A stretch of DNA of 64,000 nt from Sphingomonas sp. AX6 (GTDB taxonomy: Bacteria; Pseudomonadota; Alphaproteobacteria; Sphingomonadales; Sphingomonadaceae): contig NZ_LR733979.1 of assembly GCF_902506605.1 (NCBI RefSeq), positions 259,468-323,467 on the forward strand, written 5' to 3'. The translations under genes were made by a program, and so were the position numbers. Below are positions 49,131 through 59,020 of this stretch, in pieces (position 1 is the first letter of the stretch; each line of letters opens with the position of its first letter). A model generated the notes under the pieces. That model made no database searches and was not told where the DNA came from. It saw only the letters and a list, made by a program, of their open reading frames with translations.

Positions 49131-50608
49131 TGAAGACCGCAGCGGTCATCGGATCGGGCTTTGGCGGACTGGCACTTGCCATCCGCCTGCAAGCCGCCGG
49201 AATTTCGACCACCATCCTGGAATCGCGGGACAAACCGGGCGGTCGCGCTTATTATTGGGAACGCGACGGCCATGTGTTCGATGCCGGGCCGACCGTCATC
49301 ACCGCGCCCGAATCGCTGACCGAACTCTGGTCGATTACCGGCCACGACATGGCGCAGGATGTGACCCTCGATCCGGTCAGCCCCTTCTATCGGCTGAACT
49401 GGCCCGATGGCACGAACTTCGATTATTCGAACGACGACGTGTCGCTGAAGGCGGAGATCGGCAAGCTCGATCCGCGCGATATCGAGGGGTATCGCAAGTT
49501 TCTCGATTACTCCGCGGGCGTCTATCAGGAGGGATACGTCAAGCTAGGCCATGTGCCGTTCCTCGACTTCGCATCGATGATCAAGGCGGCGCCTGCACTG
49601 ATGAAGCATCAGGCGTGGCGGTCGGTTTATTCGATGGTGTCGAGTTTCGTGAAGAACGAGAAATTGCGCCAGGCGCTGTCGTTCCACACGCTGCTCGTCG
49701 GCGGCAATCCGATGAACACCAGCGCGATCTATGCGCTGATCCACAAGCTGGAGCGCGATGGCGGCGTCTGGTTCGCGCGCGGCGGGACCAACCGGCTGGT
49801 GGCAGGCATGGTCAAGCATTTCGAGCGGCTGGGCGGCACGATCCGGCTGAACGATGCGGTCACATCGATCGACACGCTGGGCGACAAGGTGACCGGGGTG
49901 ACCACCGCCAGCGGCTATCATATCGACGTCGATGCGGCGGCGTCGAACGCCGACATCATGCACAGCTATCGCGACCTGCTGAAGACGTCGCGCAGCGCGC
50001 AGCGGACCGCCAATTCGCTGGAAAAGAAGAAATATTCGCCATCGCTGTTCGTCGTGCATTTCGGGATCAAGGGGACGTGGCCCGGGATTCCGCACCACAT
50101 GATCCTGTTCGGCCCGCGCTATCAGGGACTGCTCGCCGATATCTACGATCACGGCGTGCTGCCCAAGGACTTCTCGCTCTATCTGCACCATCCGACGATC
50201 ACCGATCCGTCGATGGCGCCGCCGGGGCATTCGACCTTTTATGCGCTGGCACCCGTGCCGCACATGGGTAAATTCCCCGCCGACTGGGATCAGATCGGGC
50301 CGGTGTTCGAAAAGCGCATTCTGGACGAGATCGGACGCCGTTTGATCCCCGACATCCATGAGCGGATCACCACCAAGTTCAGCTATATGCCGACCAATTT
50401 CGCGACCGACCTGAACGCGCATCTGGGATCGGCATTCAGCCTGGAGCCACTGCTGACGCAAAGCGCCTATTTCCGCGGGCATAATCGCGACGACCATATT
50501 CCCAATATGTATCTGGTCGGCGCTGGGACGCATCCGGGGGCGGGGATTCCGGGGGTTGTCGGCAGCGCCAAGGCGACCGCGAAATTGATGCTGGAGGATT
50601 TGCGGTGA
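49130..50608 (+). CDS. crtI: Phytoene desaturase
   Basis: 492 residues from ATG 49130, in a TGATG overlap with crtY. The FAD site is AVIGSGFGGLALAIRLQAAG, and FDAGPTVITAP and the C-terminal LVGAGTHPGAGIPGVVGSAK are CrtI signatures. It turns colourless phytoene into lycopene by four dehydrogenations at the membrane. The next gene overlaps its stop by four bases. Confidence 0.96.
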   Translation: MKTAAVIGSGFGGLALAIRLQAAGISTTILESRDKPGGRAYYWERDGHVFDAGPTVITAPESLTELWSITGHDMAQDVTLDPVSPFYRLNWPDGTNFDYSNDDVSLKAEIGKLDPRDIEGYRKFLDYSAGVYQEGYVKLGHVPFLDFASMIKAAPALMKHQAWRSVYSMVSSFVKNEKLRQALSFHTLLVGGNPMNTSAIYALIHKLERDGGVWFARGGTNRLVAGMVKHFERLGGTIRLNDAVTSIDTLGDKVTGVTTASGYHIDVDAAASNADIMHSYRDLLKTSRSAQRTANSLEKKKYSPSLFVVHFGIKGTWPGIPHHMILFGPRYQGLLADIYDHGVLPKDFSLYLHHPTITDPSMAPPGHSTFYALAPVPHMGKFPADWDQIGPVFEKRILDEIGRRLIPDIHERITTKFSYMPTNFATDLNAHLGSAFSLEPLLTQSAYFRGHNRDDHIPNMYLVGAGTHPGAGIPGVVGSAKATAKLMLEDLR

Positions 50609-51186
50609 AGCGTTTGGCCATTTACTGTGGCTCCGCGACCCCCACCGATCCCGTCTATGTCGAAAGCGCCAAGGCCGTCGGCCGCGCGCTCGCCGAACGT
50701 GGCATCGGCGTCGTCTATGGCGGCGGTCGGCTGGGCCTGATGGGCGCGGTCGCGGATGCGGCGCTTGAGGCGGGCGGCGAAGTTATCGGCGTTATCCCGC
50801 AAGCGCTGGTCGATGCCGAAGTCGCACATCGCGGCTGCACCGAACTCCACATCGTCCGCACCATGCACGAGCGCAAACAGGCGTTCACCGACCTGTCCGA
50901 TGGCTTCGTGACGCTGCCGGGCGGCACCGGCACGATGGACGAATTGTGGGAAGCGATGAGCTGGGCGCAGATCGGTTACCACGCAAAGCCGGTGGGACTG
51001 CTCAACGTCGCGGGCTTCTATGATGGGTTGATCGAATTCGTTGGCAAGATGGGCGAGGTGGGTTTCCTGCGCGCCCAGCATCGCCGATTGCTGCTGATCG
51101 ACGACAGGCTGGACGGATTGCTCGCCAAGATGGCGGCGCACGTCCCGGCCCAGACCGTCGGCCAGATCGGCGCGAAGGATTTGTGA
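50605..51186 (+). CDS. LOG-family cytokinin riboside phosphoribohydrolase
   Basis: 193 residues from GTG 50605, four-base overlap with crtI. GVVYGGGRLGLMGAVADAA and the PGGTGTMDELWEA motif are the hallmark of LOG proteins, which free cytokinins or act on other nucleotide monophosphates. Its place inside a carotenoid cluster is unusual. The role may be plant-hormone-related or general nucleotide salvage. Confidence 0.92.
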   Translation: MKRLAIYCGSATPTDPVYVESAKAVGRALAERGIGVVYGGGRLGLMGAVADAALEAGGEVIGVIPQALVDAEVAHRGCTELHIVRTMHERKQAFTDLSDGFVTLPGGTGTMDELWEAMSWAQIGYHAKPVGLLNVAGFYDGLIEFVGKMGEVGFLRAQHRRLLLIDDRLDGLLAKMAAHVPAQTVGQIGAKDL

Positions 51187-51212
51187 TACTCGTAATGATC
51201 GCCGAACCCTCT

Positions 51213-51289
51213 CCGTTCGTTTCGAGCGAAGTCGAGAAACGCTTACGAGCGCCCGGCTCACGTTTCTCGACTTCGCTCGAAACGAACGG
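51213..51289. repeat. Perfect 29-bp inverted repeat before crtB
   Basis: Arms 51213-51241 and 51261-51289 match exactly around a 19-base loop. It is the same family as the 7981-8059 repeat (GAGCGAAGTCGAGAAA core). It ends eight bases before the crtB ATG. Confidence 0.9.
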
Positions 51290-51297
51290 ATAGCGGC

Positions 51298-52242
51298 ATG
51301 ACCGCCACCCACCCCTCCCGCGCTGCCATCGTTGCGACTGCGCAGGAATCGATCGCGCGCGGGTCGAAAAGCTTTTCCGCCGCCAGCCGCTTGTTCGACC
51401 GCCGGACTCGTGAACGCGCCTGGCTGCTCTACGCCTGGTGCCGTGCGTGCGACGATCTGGCCGACGGGCAGGACCACGGCCACGGCATGGTACGGGTGGA
51501 CGATGCGCCGCAGCGGCTGGCGCTGATCCGCACGCTCACCGACCGCGCGCTGGCGGGCGAGTGGGTCGGCGTTCCCGCTTTCGACGCGCTGCGGATCGTC
51601 TGCGAGGAAACGCACATGCCGCGGCGGTTCGTGGACGACGTCATCGCGGGCTTCGCGCTCGACGCCGACGACTGGCGGCCGCGATCGACCCACGACCTGA
51701 TGCAATATTGCTATCACGTCGCCGGTGCGGTGGGCTGCATGATGGCCGTGGTGATGGGGGTCGATCCGCAAGACGACGCGACGCTCGACCGCGCGTGCGA
51801 CCTGGGCCTCGCATTCCAGCTCGCCAATATCGCGCGCGATATCGAGGAGGACGACCGCGCGGCACGCTGTTACCTACCCGAGGAATGGCTTGTCGAGATG
51901 GACATGCCCCCGGGCCAGCACATGAAACCGCCATTTCGCCCGCGGCTGACGGTGTTGGCGCACCGCTTGGCGGAACTGGCAGCGGCGCACGAAGAAAGCG
52001 CTAGGATCGGCACCAAGCAGCTCGCCTTTCGCCCGGCCTGGGCGGTGCTGTCGGCAGCGGGCATTTACGGCGATATCGCGCGCAAGGTCGCCAAGCGCGG
52101 CGATCATGCGTGGGATCACCGTGTCACTACGTCGAAAGCAGAGAAAGCGGGCTTCATCCTGCGCGCCTTCGCCCATGCCAGTGGGCGGGCACGCTTGCCC
52201 GACACCCCGCGCTCCCCCGAATTGTGGACTCGGCCGCGATAG
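51298..52242 (+). CDS. crtB: Phytoene synthase
   Basis: 314 residues. The aspartate-rich motifs are CRACDDLADGQDH and ANIARDIEEDDRAARCYLPEEW, the squalene/phytoene-synthase signatures that bind diphosphate via magnesium. It joins two geranylgeranyl diphosphates into phytoene, the first carotenoid step. Its ATG directly follows the 29-bp palindrome with only a weak ribosome-binding site (GAACGGATAG), so folding could affect its translation. It is separated from crtI by the LOG gene. Confidence 0.95.
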   Translation: MTATHPSRAAIVATAQESIARGSKSFSAASRLFDRRTRERAWLLYAWCRACDDLADGQDHGHGMVRVDDAPQRLALIRTLTDRALAGEWVGVPAFDALRIVCEETHMPRRFVDDVIAGFALDADDWRPRSTHDLMQYCYHVAGAVGCMMAVVMGVDPQDDATLDRACDLGLAFQLANIARDIEEDDRAARCYLPEEWLVEMDMPPGQHMKPPFRPRLTVLAHRLAELAAAHEESARIGTKQLAFRPAWAVLSAAGIYGDIARKVAKRGDHAWDHRVTTSKAEKAGFILRAFAHASGRARLPDTPRSPELWTRPR

Positions 52243-52256
52243 TGCGATTCCTCTCC

Positions 52257-52340
52257 CCGTTCGTGCTGAGCCTGTCGAAGCACTGTCGTTCTTGGCGTCG
52301 GAAGAAAAGGACAGTGCTTCGACAAGCTCAGCACGACCGG
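52257..52340. repeat. Dispersed palindrome (TTCGTGCTGAG family), copy 2
   Basis: It begins CCGTTCGTGCTGAG and ends CTCAGCACGACCGG, with one arm position changed. The inner AAGCACTGTC/GACAGTGCTT arms are also present. It lies between crtB and the convergent membrane-protein gene, and probably ends transcription for both. Confidence 0.85.
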
Positions 52341-52353
52341 GATAGGAGCAGGT

Positions 52354-52758
52354 TCAGTTCGCTACCGGCCTGTCCGTCGGTAGCTTGGTGGCGACCCATC
52401 CCCCCAAGAACGGTGCCGCGACCGCCGCGATCTGCATCCACAACGGCGCCGGGATCAGGAACAGGTTGATGATCCCGCCGACGAGCACCAGCCCGGCGAT
52501 CACCCAACCCGCCCAATGCTTGCGCGTAATGGACCGCGCTGCCCAGCCGCCGATCGCGGCACCGGCGAACCAGCCGAGGGGCGGAAAGATCAGCGCCATG
52601 ACCGGGGCGGTGGCGATATAGTCGGCAACGATTTCGGGGCTGTTCATCGAGACGCCGACAGGCGGCGGGTAGAGCTGGTGACCCACCCATTCGACCACGA
52701 AGATGCTTCCCATCGATACGGCGATGCCGACGATGATGCCCAATACGACTCGCGCCAT
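52354..52758 (-). CDS. Small integral membrane protein, unknown
   Basis: 134 residues from ATG 52756-52758 with about four membrane helices (VVLGIIVGIAVSMGSIFVVEW, VMALIFPPLGWFAGAAIGGW, WVIAGLVLVGGIINLFLIP, IAAVAAPFLGGW). I recognise no family. The ATG is directly preceded by a T-run and a hairpin that hides its GGGGGAG ribosome-binding site. It is on the same strand as, and downstream of, the 78-residue gene. Confidence 0.75.
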   Translation of the reverse strand: MARVVLGIIVGIAVSMGSIFVVEWVGHQLYPPPVGVSMNSPEIVADYIATAPVMALIFPPLGWFAGAAIGGWAARSITRKHWAGWVIAGLVLVGGIINLFLIPAPLWMQIAAVAAPFLGGWVATKLPTDRPVAN

Positions 52759-52789
52759 AAAAAAACTCCCCCCGGTTGCCCGGAGGGAG
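52759..52789 (-). terminator. Hairpin with U-run that also covers the next gene's ribosome-binding site
   Basis: On the minus strand a stem (52785-52789 plus 52780-52783 with 52766-52770 plus 52772-52775, loop GCAA) is followed by seven Us and at once by the ATG at 52758. It looks like an intrinsic terminator for the 78-residue gene. It also sequesters GGGGGAG in front of the membrane-protein gene. Confidence 0.65.
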
Positions 52790-52827
52790 GGTATCAGTTC
52801 AGGGGGGTATCAAAAAGTCGGTTGGGA

Positions 52828-53064
52828 TCAGCCGCGATTGGCGTCTGGCATCGGCTTGTTCTGTGCAGCGCGTTCGCGGTTCGACTGGCAGGCTGCACCG
52901 ATGGTCGGGTAATCGAGGTCGGTGCTGCGCATCAGCACGTTGGGAATTTCGGTCCGGCATTGCGCCGCGCTGACATAGGTCACGGGCTCAAGGCGCGCTT
53001 CCTGGCACTGGGTGCCGGGGTCGCCGCATCCGAGGATGGCCATGACGTAAACGAGCGGTTCCAT
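52828..53064 (-). CDS. Small conserved hypothetical protein with cysteines
   Basis: 78 residues from ATG 53062-53064, with GGAGGGAAT upstream. MEPLVYVMAILGCGDPGTQC begins it, possibly a weak signal or a reduced signal anchor. Further Cys occur at CQEARLEP, CRTEI and AACQSN, so a disulfide-bonded exported small protein is plausible. I do not recognise the family. Confidence 0.65.
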   Translation of the reverse strand: MEPLVYVMAILGCGDPGTQCQEARLEPVTYVSAAQCRTEIPNVLMRSTDLDYPTIGAACQSNRERAAQNKPMPDANRG

Positions 53065-53161
53065 ATTCCCTCCAATCGCATCTTAAACACTTGGCCATGG
53101 CGGTGGTTCCACGCCGACGCGTTGCGGACGTGCGACGGAACCCCCAAATAGCCCCTCGACA

Positions 53162-54979
53162 ATGCCGCCGCTTCCCCCCGCCTCCACCGACGCCGATCGT
53201 CCCGTCTTCGCGACCGTGCGGCGATTCCTGCCCTATCTGTGGCCCGCGAACATGCCGGGGCTGAAGGCACGGATCGTCGTCGCCATGGGATTCGTGATCC
53301 TGTCCAAACTGGTGCAGGTTTACGGCGCGCCGTTCGCGCTGAAAGGCGCGGTCGACAATATGGCGACCGGCGATCGTTCGCTGGCCACGCTCGTGGTGCT
53401 GCTGGTGATCGGTTATGCGGTGGCCAGGCTGGGCACCGTCTTGTTCGACAATCTGCGCAATGCGGTGTTCGAGCGGGTGGGACAGGATGCGACGCGGCGG
53501 CTGGCGGCGACGGTGTTTCGCCACCTCCACAATCTGTCGCTACGCTTTCATCTGGAGCGGCGAACGGGTGCGGTCACTAAAGTGGTCGAGCGCGGGACCA
53601 AGAGCATCGATACCATGCTCTATTTCCTGTTGTTCAACATTGCGCCCACCATCCTCGAACTCGCGCTGGTGCTGCAAATCTTCGGATCGCAATTCGGCAG
53701 CTGGCTGGTCGCGAGCACGCTGGGCATGGTGGTCGTCTATATCGGCTTCACGCGGTTCGTGACCGACTGGCGAGCAAAGCTGCGCGCCGAGATGAACGAC
53801 CTCGACACCGGGGCGGTCGCCCACGCGGTGGACTCACTGCTCAATTTCGAGACCGTCAAATATTTCAACGCCGAAAACCGCGAGGCGCAGCGTTACGACA
53901 ACGCCATCCACGCCTATTCCGAAGCGGCGGTGAAGTCGGAGAACAGCCTGGCGTGGTTGAACGTCGGGCAAGCGGTCATCACCAACGTCATGCTCGGCTT
54001 CGGCATGGCGATGATCGCCTGGGGCTGGTCGACGGGCGAATTCACCAGCGGCGACGTGGTGCTGGTGTCGACATTGCTGGTGCAGTTGTTCCGGCCGCTC
54101 GACATGCTGGGCTTCGTCTATCGCACCGTGCGTCAGGGTGTGATCGACATGGGTGCGATGTTCGATCTGGTCGACACCGATGCCGAGGTGAAGGATGTCG
54201 CCGACGCGAAACCGCTGGCGGTGCGGGGTGCGGCGGTGCGGTTCGACAATGTCGTGTTCGGCTATGATCCCGACCGCACGATCCTGAACGGGCTGAGCCT
54301 GGACGTGCCTGCCGGGCATACGGTTGCGGTCGTCGGCCCGTCGGGCGCGGGCAAGTCCACGCTCGCTCGGTTGTTGTTCCGCTTCTACGATATTCAGGGC
54401 GGGGCGATCACCGTCGATGGGCAGAATATCGCCCAGGTCCAGCAAGCGTCCTTGCGCAGCGCGATCGGCATCGTGCCGCAGGATACGGTGCTGTTCAACG
54501 ACACCATCGGCTACAACATCGCCTATGGCCGCGAAGGCGCGGGCGAAGACGAAATCCGCAATGCCGCCCGCGGGGCTGCGATCGCACCGTTCATCGAAGC
54601 CTTGCCGGATGGCTATGACACGCGCGTCGGCGAACGCGGGCTGAAACTGTCGGGGGGTGAGAAACAGCGCGTGGCGATTGCGCGCACCTTGCTCAAAGAC
54701 CCGCCGATCCTGATCCTGGACGAGGCGACCAGCGCGCTCGACAGTCGTACCGAAGCTGCGATCCAGACCACGCTTGAGGCGATTGAGCGCGGTCGTACGA
54801 CCATCGTCATCGCGCACCGCCTGTCCACCGTGGTCAATGCGGATCGTATCGTCGTGCTGGATGGCGGGCAGGTTGCAGAGCAGGGCACCCATGCCGAATT
54901 GCTGCGCGCCGACGGGCTTTATGCCGCGATGTGGCGCGCGCAGGCCGAGCAGCGTGAAAAGGCGCTCGACGCGGTTTAG
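53162..54979 (+). CDS. Atm1/HMT1-type ABC exporter (half-transporter)
   Basis: 605 residues. Six membrane helices lie in residues 1-330, with RFHLERRTGAVTKVVERGTK and ALVDSLLNFETVKYF-like loops (AVDSLLNFETVKYFN). The ATPase has GPSGAGKSTLARLLF, the signature LSGGEKQRVAIARTL, ILILDEATSALD and IVIAHRLST. The layout and AVDSLLNFETVKYF loop mark the Atm1/heavy-metal-glutathione group, which exports glutathione-linked metals or sulfur compounds. The gene is single, and the homodimer is the working unit. Confidence 0.93.
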   Translation: MPPLPPASTDADRPVFATVRRFLPYLWPANMPGLKARIVVAMGFVILSKLVQVYGAPFALKGAVDNMATGDRSLATLVVLLVIGYAVARLGTVLFDNLRNAVFERVGQDATRRLAATVFRHLHNLSLRFHLERRTGAVTKVVERGTKSIDTMLYFLLFNIAPTILELALVLQIFGSQFGSWLVASTLGMVVVYIGFTRFVTDWRAKLRAEMNDLDTGAVAHAVDSLLNFETVKYFNAENREAQRYDNAIHAYSEAAVKSENSLAWLNVGQAVITNVMLGFGMAMIAWGWSTGEFTSGDVVLVSTLLVQLFRPLDMLGFVYRTVRQGVIDMGAMFDLVDTDAEVKDVADAKPLAVRGAAVRFDNVVFGYDPDRTILNGLSLDVPAGHTVAVVGPSGAGKSTLARLLFRFYDIQGGAITVDGQNIAQVQQASLRSAIGIVPQDTVLFNDTIGYNIAYGREGAGEDEIRNAARGAAIAPFIEALPDGYDTRVGERGLKLSGGEKQRVAIARTLLKDPPILILDEATSALDSRTEAAIQTTLEAIERGRTTIVIAHRLSTVVNADRIVVLDGGQVAEQGTHAELLRADGLYAAMWRAQAEQREKALDAV

Positions 54980-55052
54980 CCCGCGTCAATCGCATCGCCG
55001 CTGTTCGCTTTCGTCAATCACGGATAGGGTGGCTGATCGATTCTTCCACTAG

Positions 55053-55086
55053 CCCTGACCTGATTATCTCGTTTCAATCGTCAGGG
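55053..55086. promoter_or_regulatory. Inverted repeat upstream of katG
   Basis: CCCTGAC at 55053-55059 and GTCAGGG at 55080-55086 face each other across 20 bases. It lies between the ABC gene and katG. I do not see a good OxyR site; the repeat may be a weak terminator or an operator. Confidence 0.35.
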
Positions 55087-55122
55087 CCGCTTCGATAGCC
55101 TGAACGCAACGACAACTGATAG

Positions 55123-57333
<2,211 letters not shown>

Positions 57334-57354
57334 TCGCATTCTTGCCAACTGGAT

Positions 57355-57387
57355 ACGGCCCCGACTGAAAATGTCGGGGCCGTTTTC
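57355..57387 (+). terminator. Intrinsic terminator of katG
   Basis: Arms 57355-57365 and 57373-57383 form a perfect 11-bp stem (ACGGCCCCGAC) with a 7-base loop, followed by TTTT. It stands 21 bases after the katG stop and before the convergent membrane-protein gene. Confidence 0.88.
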
Positions 57388-57397
57388 GTATGCGGCA

Positions 57398-58189
57398 TCA
57401 GGCCATCACCGCCTTTGCGGATGGACGGCCCGGTCCGGCGGCTGCCAGATCGATCCCGGCGCGATCCGCCACCCGGCGGGCGATGACATAGCTGGTCGCG
57501 ATCATCGTCACGCCCATGTAGCCGACCAACAGTGAATCGACCGCCATCAGCGCCCAGACCAGCGCGGACGACTGACCCACCGCGAAATAGGCGAGCGCAT
57601 AATGGGCGACCATCAGCGGCAGCATCGCGATCAACGACAAGCCTAGGGCGCGCACATAGACTGGCCGGGTCAAGCGGATCGAGCCGACAAAGCCGATGGC
57701 CGGGTTGGCCGCGGCGGCCGAAGTCTTCCACGCGCTGAGCAATGGTTCGAAGAACAGGCTGGCGATCATGACCGACAGCAGGACGATGCTGGACGTCGCG
57801 GACGCGATGCCAAGCGCACCGGCGATCAGCGGCCCGTCCTGGATCGCCAGCAGCCAGAACAGGCCCCATGCCATGACCGGCAGGAACAGGCGCACCGCGC
57901 GCGGATCGATTCGGCGTGCGGCTGCGGGGTCGTCTCCGAATACCAAGAAGCGTGCCGCCCAGTATCCGACCAGGAACAGTGCCACGACCTTCAGATGCCC
58001 CATCGCCATGCGCAGCGGATCGTCGCCTGCAGCGCGCATTCCGTCGGCATCGACATACATGCCCCCGCGAATTTCGACCGCGTGCTGGATCATTTCCAGT
58101 CCGACCGGAATCAGGAACAGGATCGGGCATAGCAGCGCGTAGCGGCCCGATCGTGCGAAGATCTCCTTCAGGTCATTCCACATCGTCAT
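57398..58189 (-). CDS. Multi-pass membrane protein, unknown
   Basis: 263 residues from ATG 58187-58189; a second ATG is at 58183. About six membrane helices are seen (YALLCPILFLIPVG, LKVVALFLVGYWAARFLVFG, FLPVMAWGLFWLLAI and others). I recognise no domain. It overlaps the HTH gene by 17 bases and is the third gene of a leftward DUF2975-HTH-membrane run, so it is probably controlled with it. Confidence 0.72.
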   Translation of the reverse strand: MTMWNDLKEIFARSGRYALLCPILFLIPVGLEMIQHAVEIRGGMYVDADGMRAAGDDPLRMAMGHLKVVALFLVGYWAARFLVFGDDPAAARRIDPRAVRLFLPVMAWGLFWLLAIQDGPLIAGALGIASATSSIVLLSVMIASLFFEPLLSAWKTSAAAANPAIGFVGSIRLTRPVYVRALGLSLIAMLPLMVAHYALAYFAVGQSSALVWALMAVDSLLVGYMGVTMIATSYVIARRVADRAGIDLAAAGPGRPSAKAVMA

Positions 58190-58397
58190 CCTCCCCCTCT
58201 TCGAAACTCAATATGTCGCCCGGCTGGCAGCCGAGTTCGCGGCAGATCGCGTTTAGCGTCGAAAAACGGATCGCCTTGGCCTTGCCGGTCTTCAGGATCG
58301 ACAGATTGGCGAGCGTGATATCGACCCGCTCCGCCAGTTCGGTCAGCGTCATGCGGCGATCGTGCAGGATCGCGTCGAGCGTTACGCGAACGGCCAT
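58173..58397 (-). CDS. Small HTH regulator (YozG/Cro-CI type)
   Basis: 74 residues. LTELAERVDITLANLSILKTG is the helix-turn-helix, and CRELGCQPGDILSFEEGED follows as in the YozG-type regulators that pair with DUF2975 membrane proteins. The start shares one base with the DUF2975 stop. It probably binds the palindromic sites upstream of the operon (58919-58975) and controls its own expression. Confidence 0.9.
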   Translation of the reverse strand: MAVRVTLDAILHDRRMTLTELAERVDITLANLSILKTGKAKAIRFSTLNAICRELGCQPGDILSFEEGEDDDVE

Positions 58398-58897
58398 CAG
58401 ACCGTCGCCTCAAGCTCGTCCTGCATCGCCGCGCCCTGCTGGAAGACGCGGGCCAGGACGAAGAGCAGCAGCACCGCGAGCCAGCCGGTGACCGAGAATT
58501 GCCAGCCGATCAGCTCGCCCGTCGCCTCGCCCAGCCGCCACGCGAACCAGCCGAATGCGATGTCGATGAACTGGAGGGCGAGCATGCCCCAGGCGATGTG
58601 GCGCAGCCGGTCGGCATTCGCCGCCACGAAGGGGTGTCCGGCACGCACCGTGTCGATCATCGCGATGAGCCGGGTAAAGATGACATGCACGGGCACCGCC
58701 GCGACGACCCCGACCGCCATCATCCCGATGATCGCATGACGCGCGGCATCTGCGTTGGCGCCGAAATCCTCCGTGAACTGCGTCGCCATGTGGTCGGGCG
58801 CGAAGGCGAGAAACCCTGCGAAGACGACGAACCCGGCAACCGCTACCCAGTTGAGCACCAGCAAGACTTGCAACAGGCGACGAACGACGTTCAGCAT
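58397..58897 (-). CDS. DUF2975-family membrane protein
   Basis: 166 residues with four membrane helices (LLQVLLVLNWVAVAGFVVF, IIGMMAVGVVAAVPVHVIF and two in the C-terminal half). PFVAANADRLRHIAWGMLALQ is the family mark. DUF2975 proteins occur with YozG-type HTH genes, as here, and may sense a membrane signal for that regulator. It is the first gene of the run. Confidence 0.88.
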   Translation of the reverse strand: MLNVVRRLLQVLLVLNWVAVAGFVVFAGFLAFAPDHMATQFTEDFGANADAARHAIIGMMAVGVVAAVPVHVIFTRLIAMIDTVRAGHPFVAANADRLRHIAWGMLALQFIDIAFGWFAWRLGEATGELIGWQFSVTGWLAVLLLFVLARVFQQGAAMQDELEATV

Positions 58898-58918
58898 CGA
58901 CTCACTCCCTCAAAGATC

Positions 58919-58975
58919 GATTATCGATAATCAGCATATCGTAAAACGGCAAATCATTTTATCGTTTAACGATAT
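58919..58975. promoter_or_regulatory. Palindromic operator sites between the DUF2975 operon and recQ
   Basis: A perfect 14-base palindrome GATTATCGATAATC lies at 58919-58932. ATATCGTAAAACG (58936-58948) faces CGTTTAACGATAT (58963-58975) with one mismatch, and the latter contains near-palindrome TCGTTTAACGA. The AT-rich ATCG-centred repeats stand out from the GC-rich surroundings. They are the probable binding sites of the HTH regulator and may also affect recQ. Confidence 0.7.
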
Positions 58976-59020
58976 TCTGTCGGGGGTGACGCCTCGCTTC
59001 GTTGCGCTATAGAGGGCGCG

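Noticed and set aside
57398..58897. Toxin-antitoxin system at the DUF2975-HTH-membrane genes
   Set aside because: The small HTH gene pairs with DUF2975 as in YozG-type regulatory operons; there is no toxin-like protein, and both partners are membrane proteins.
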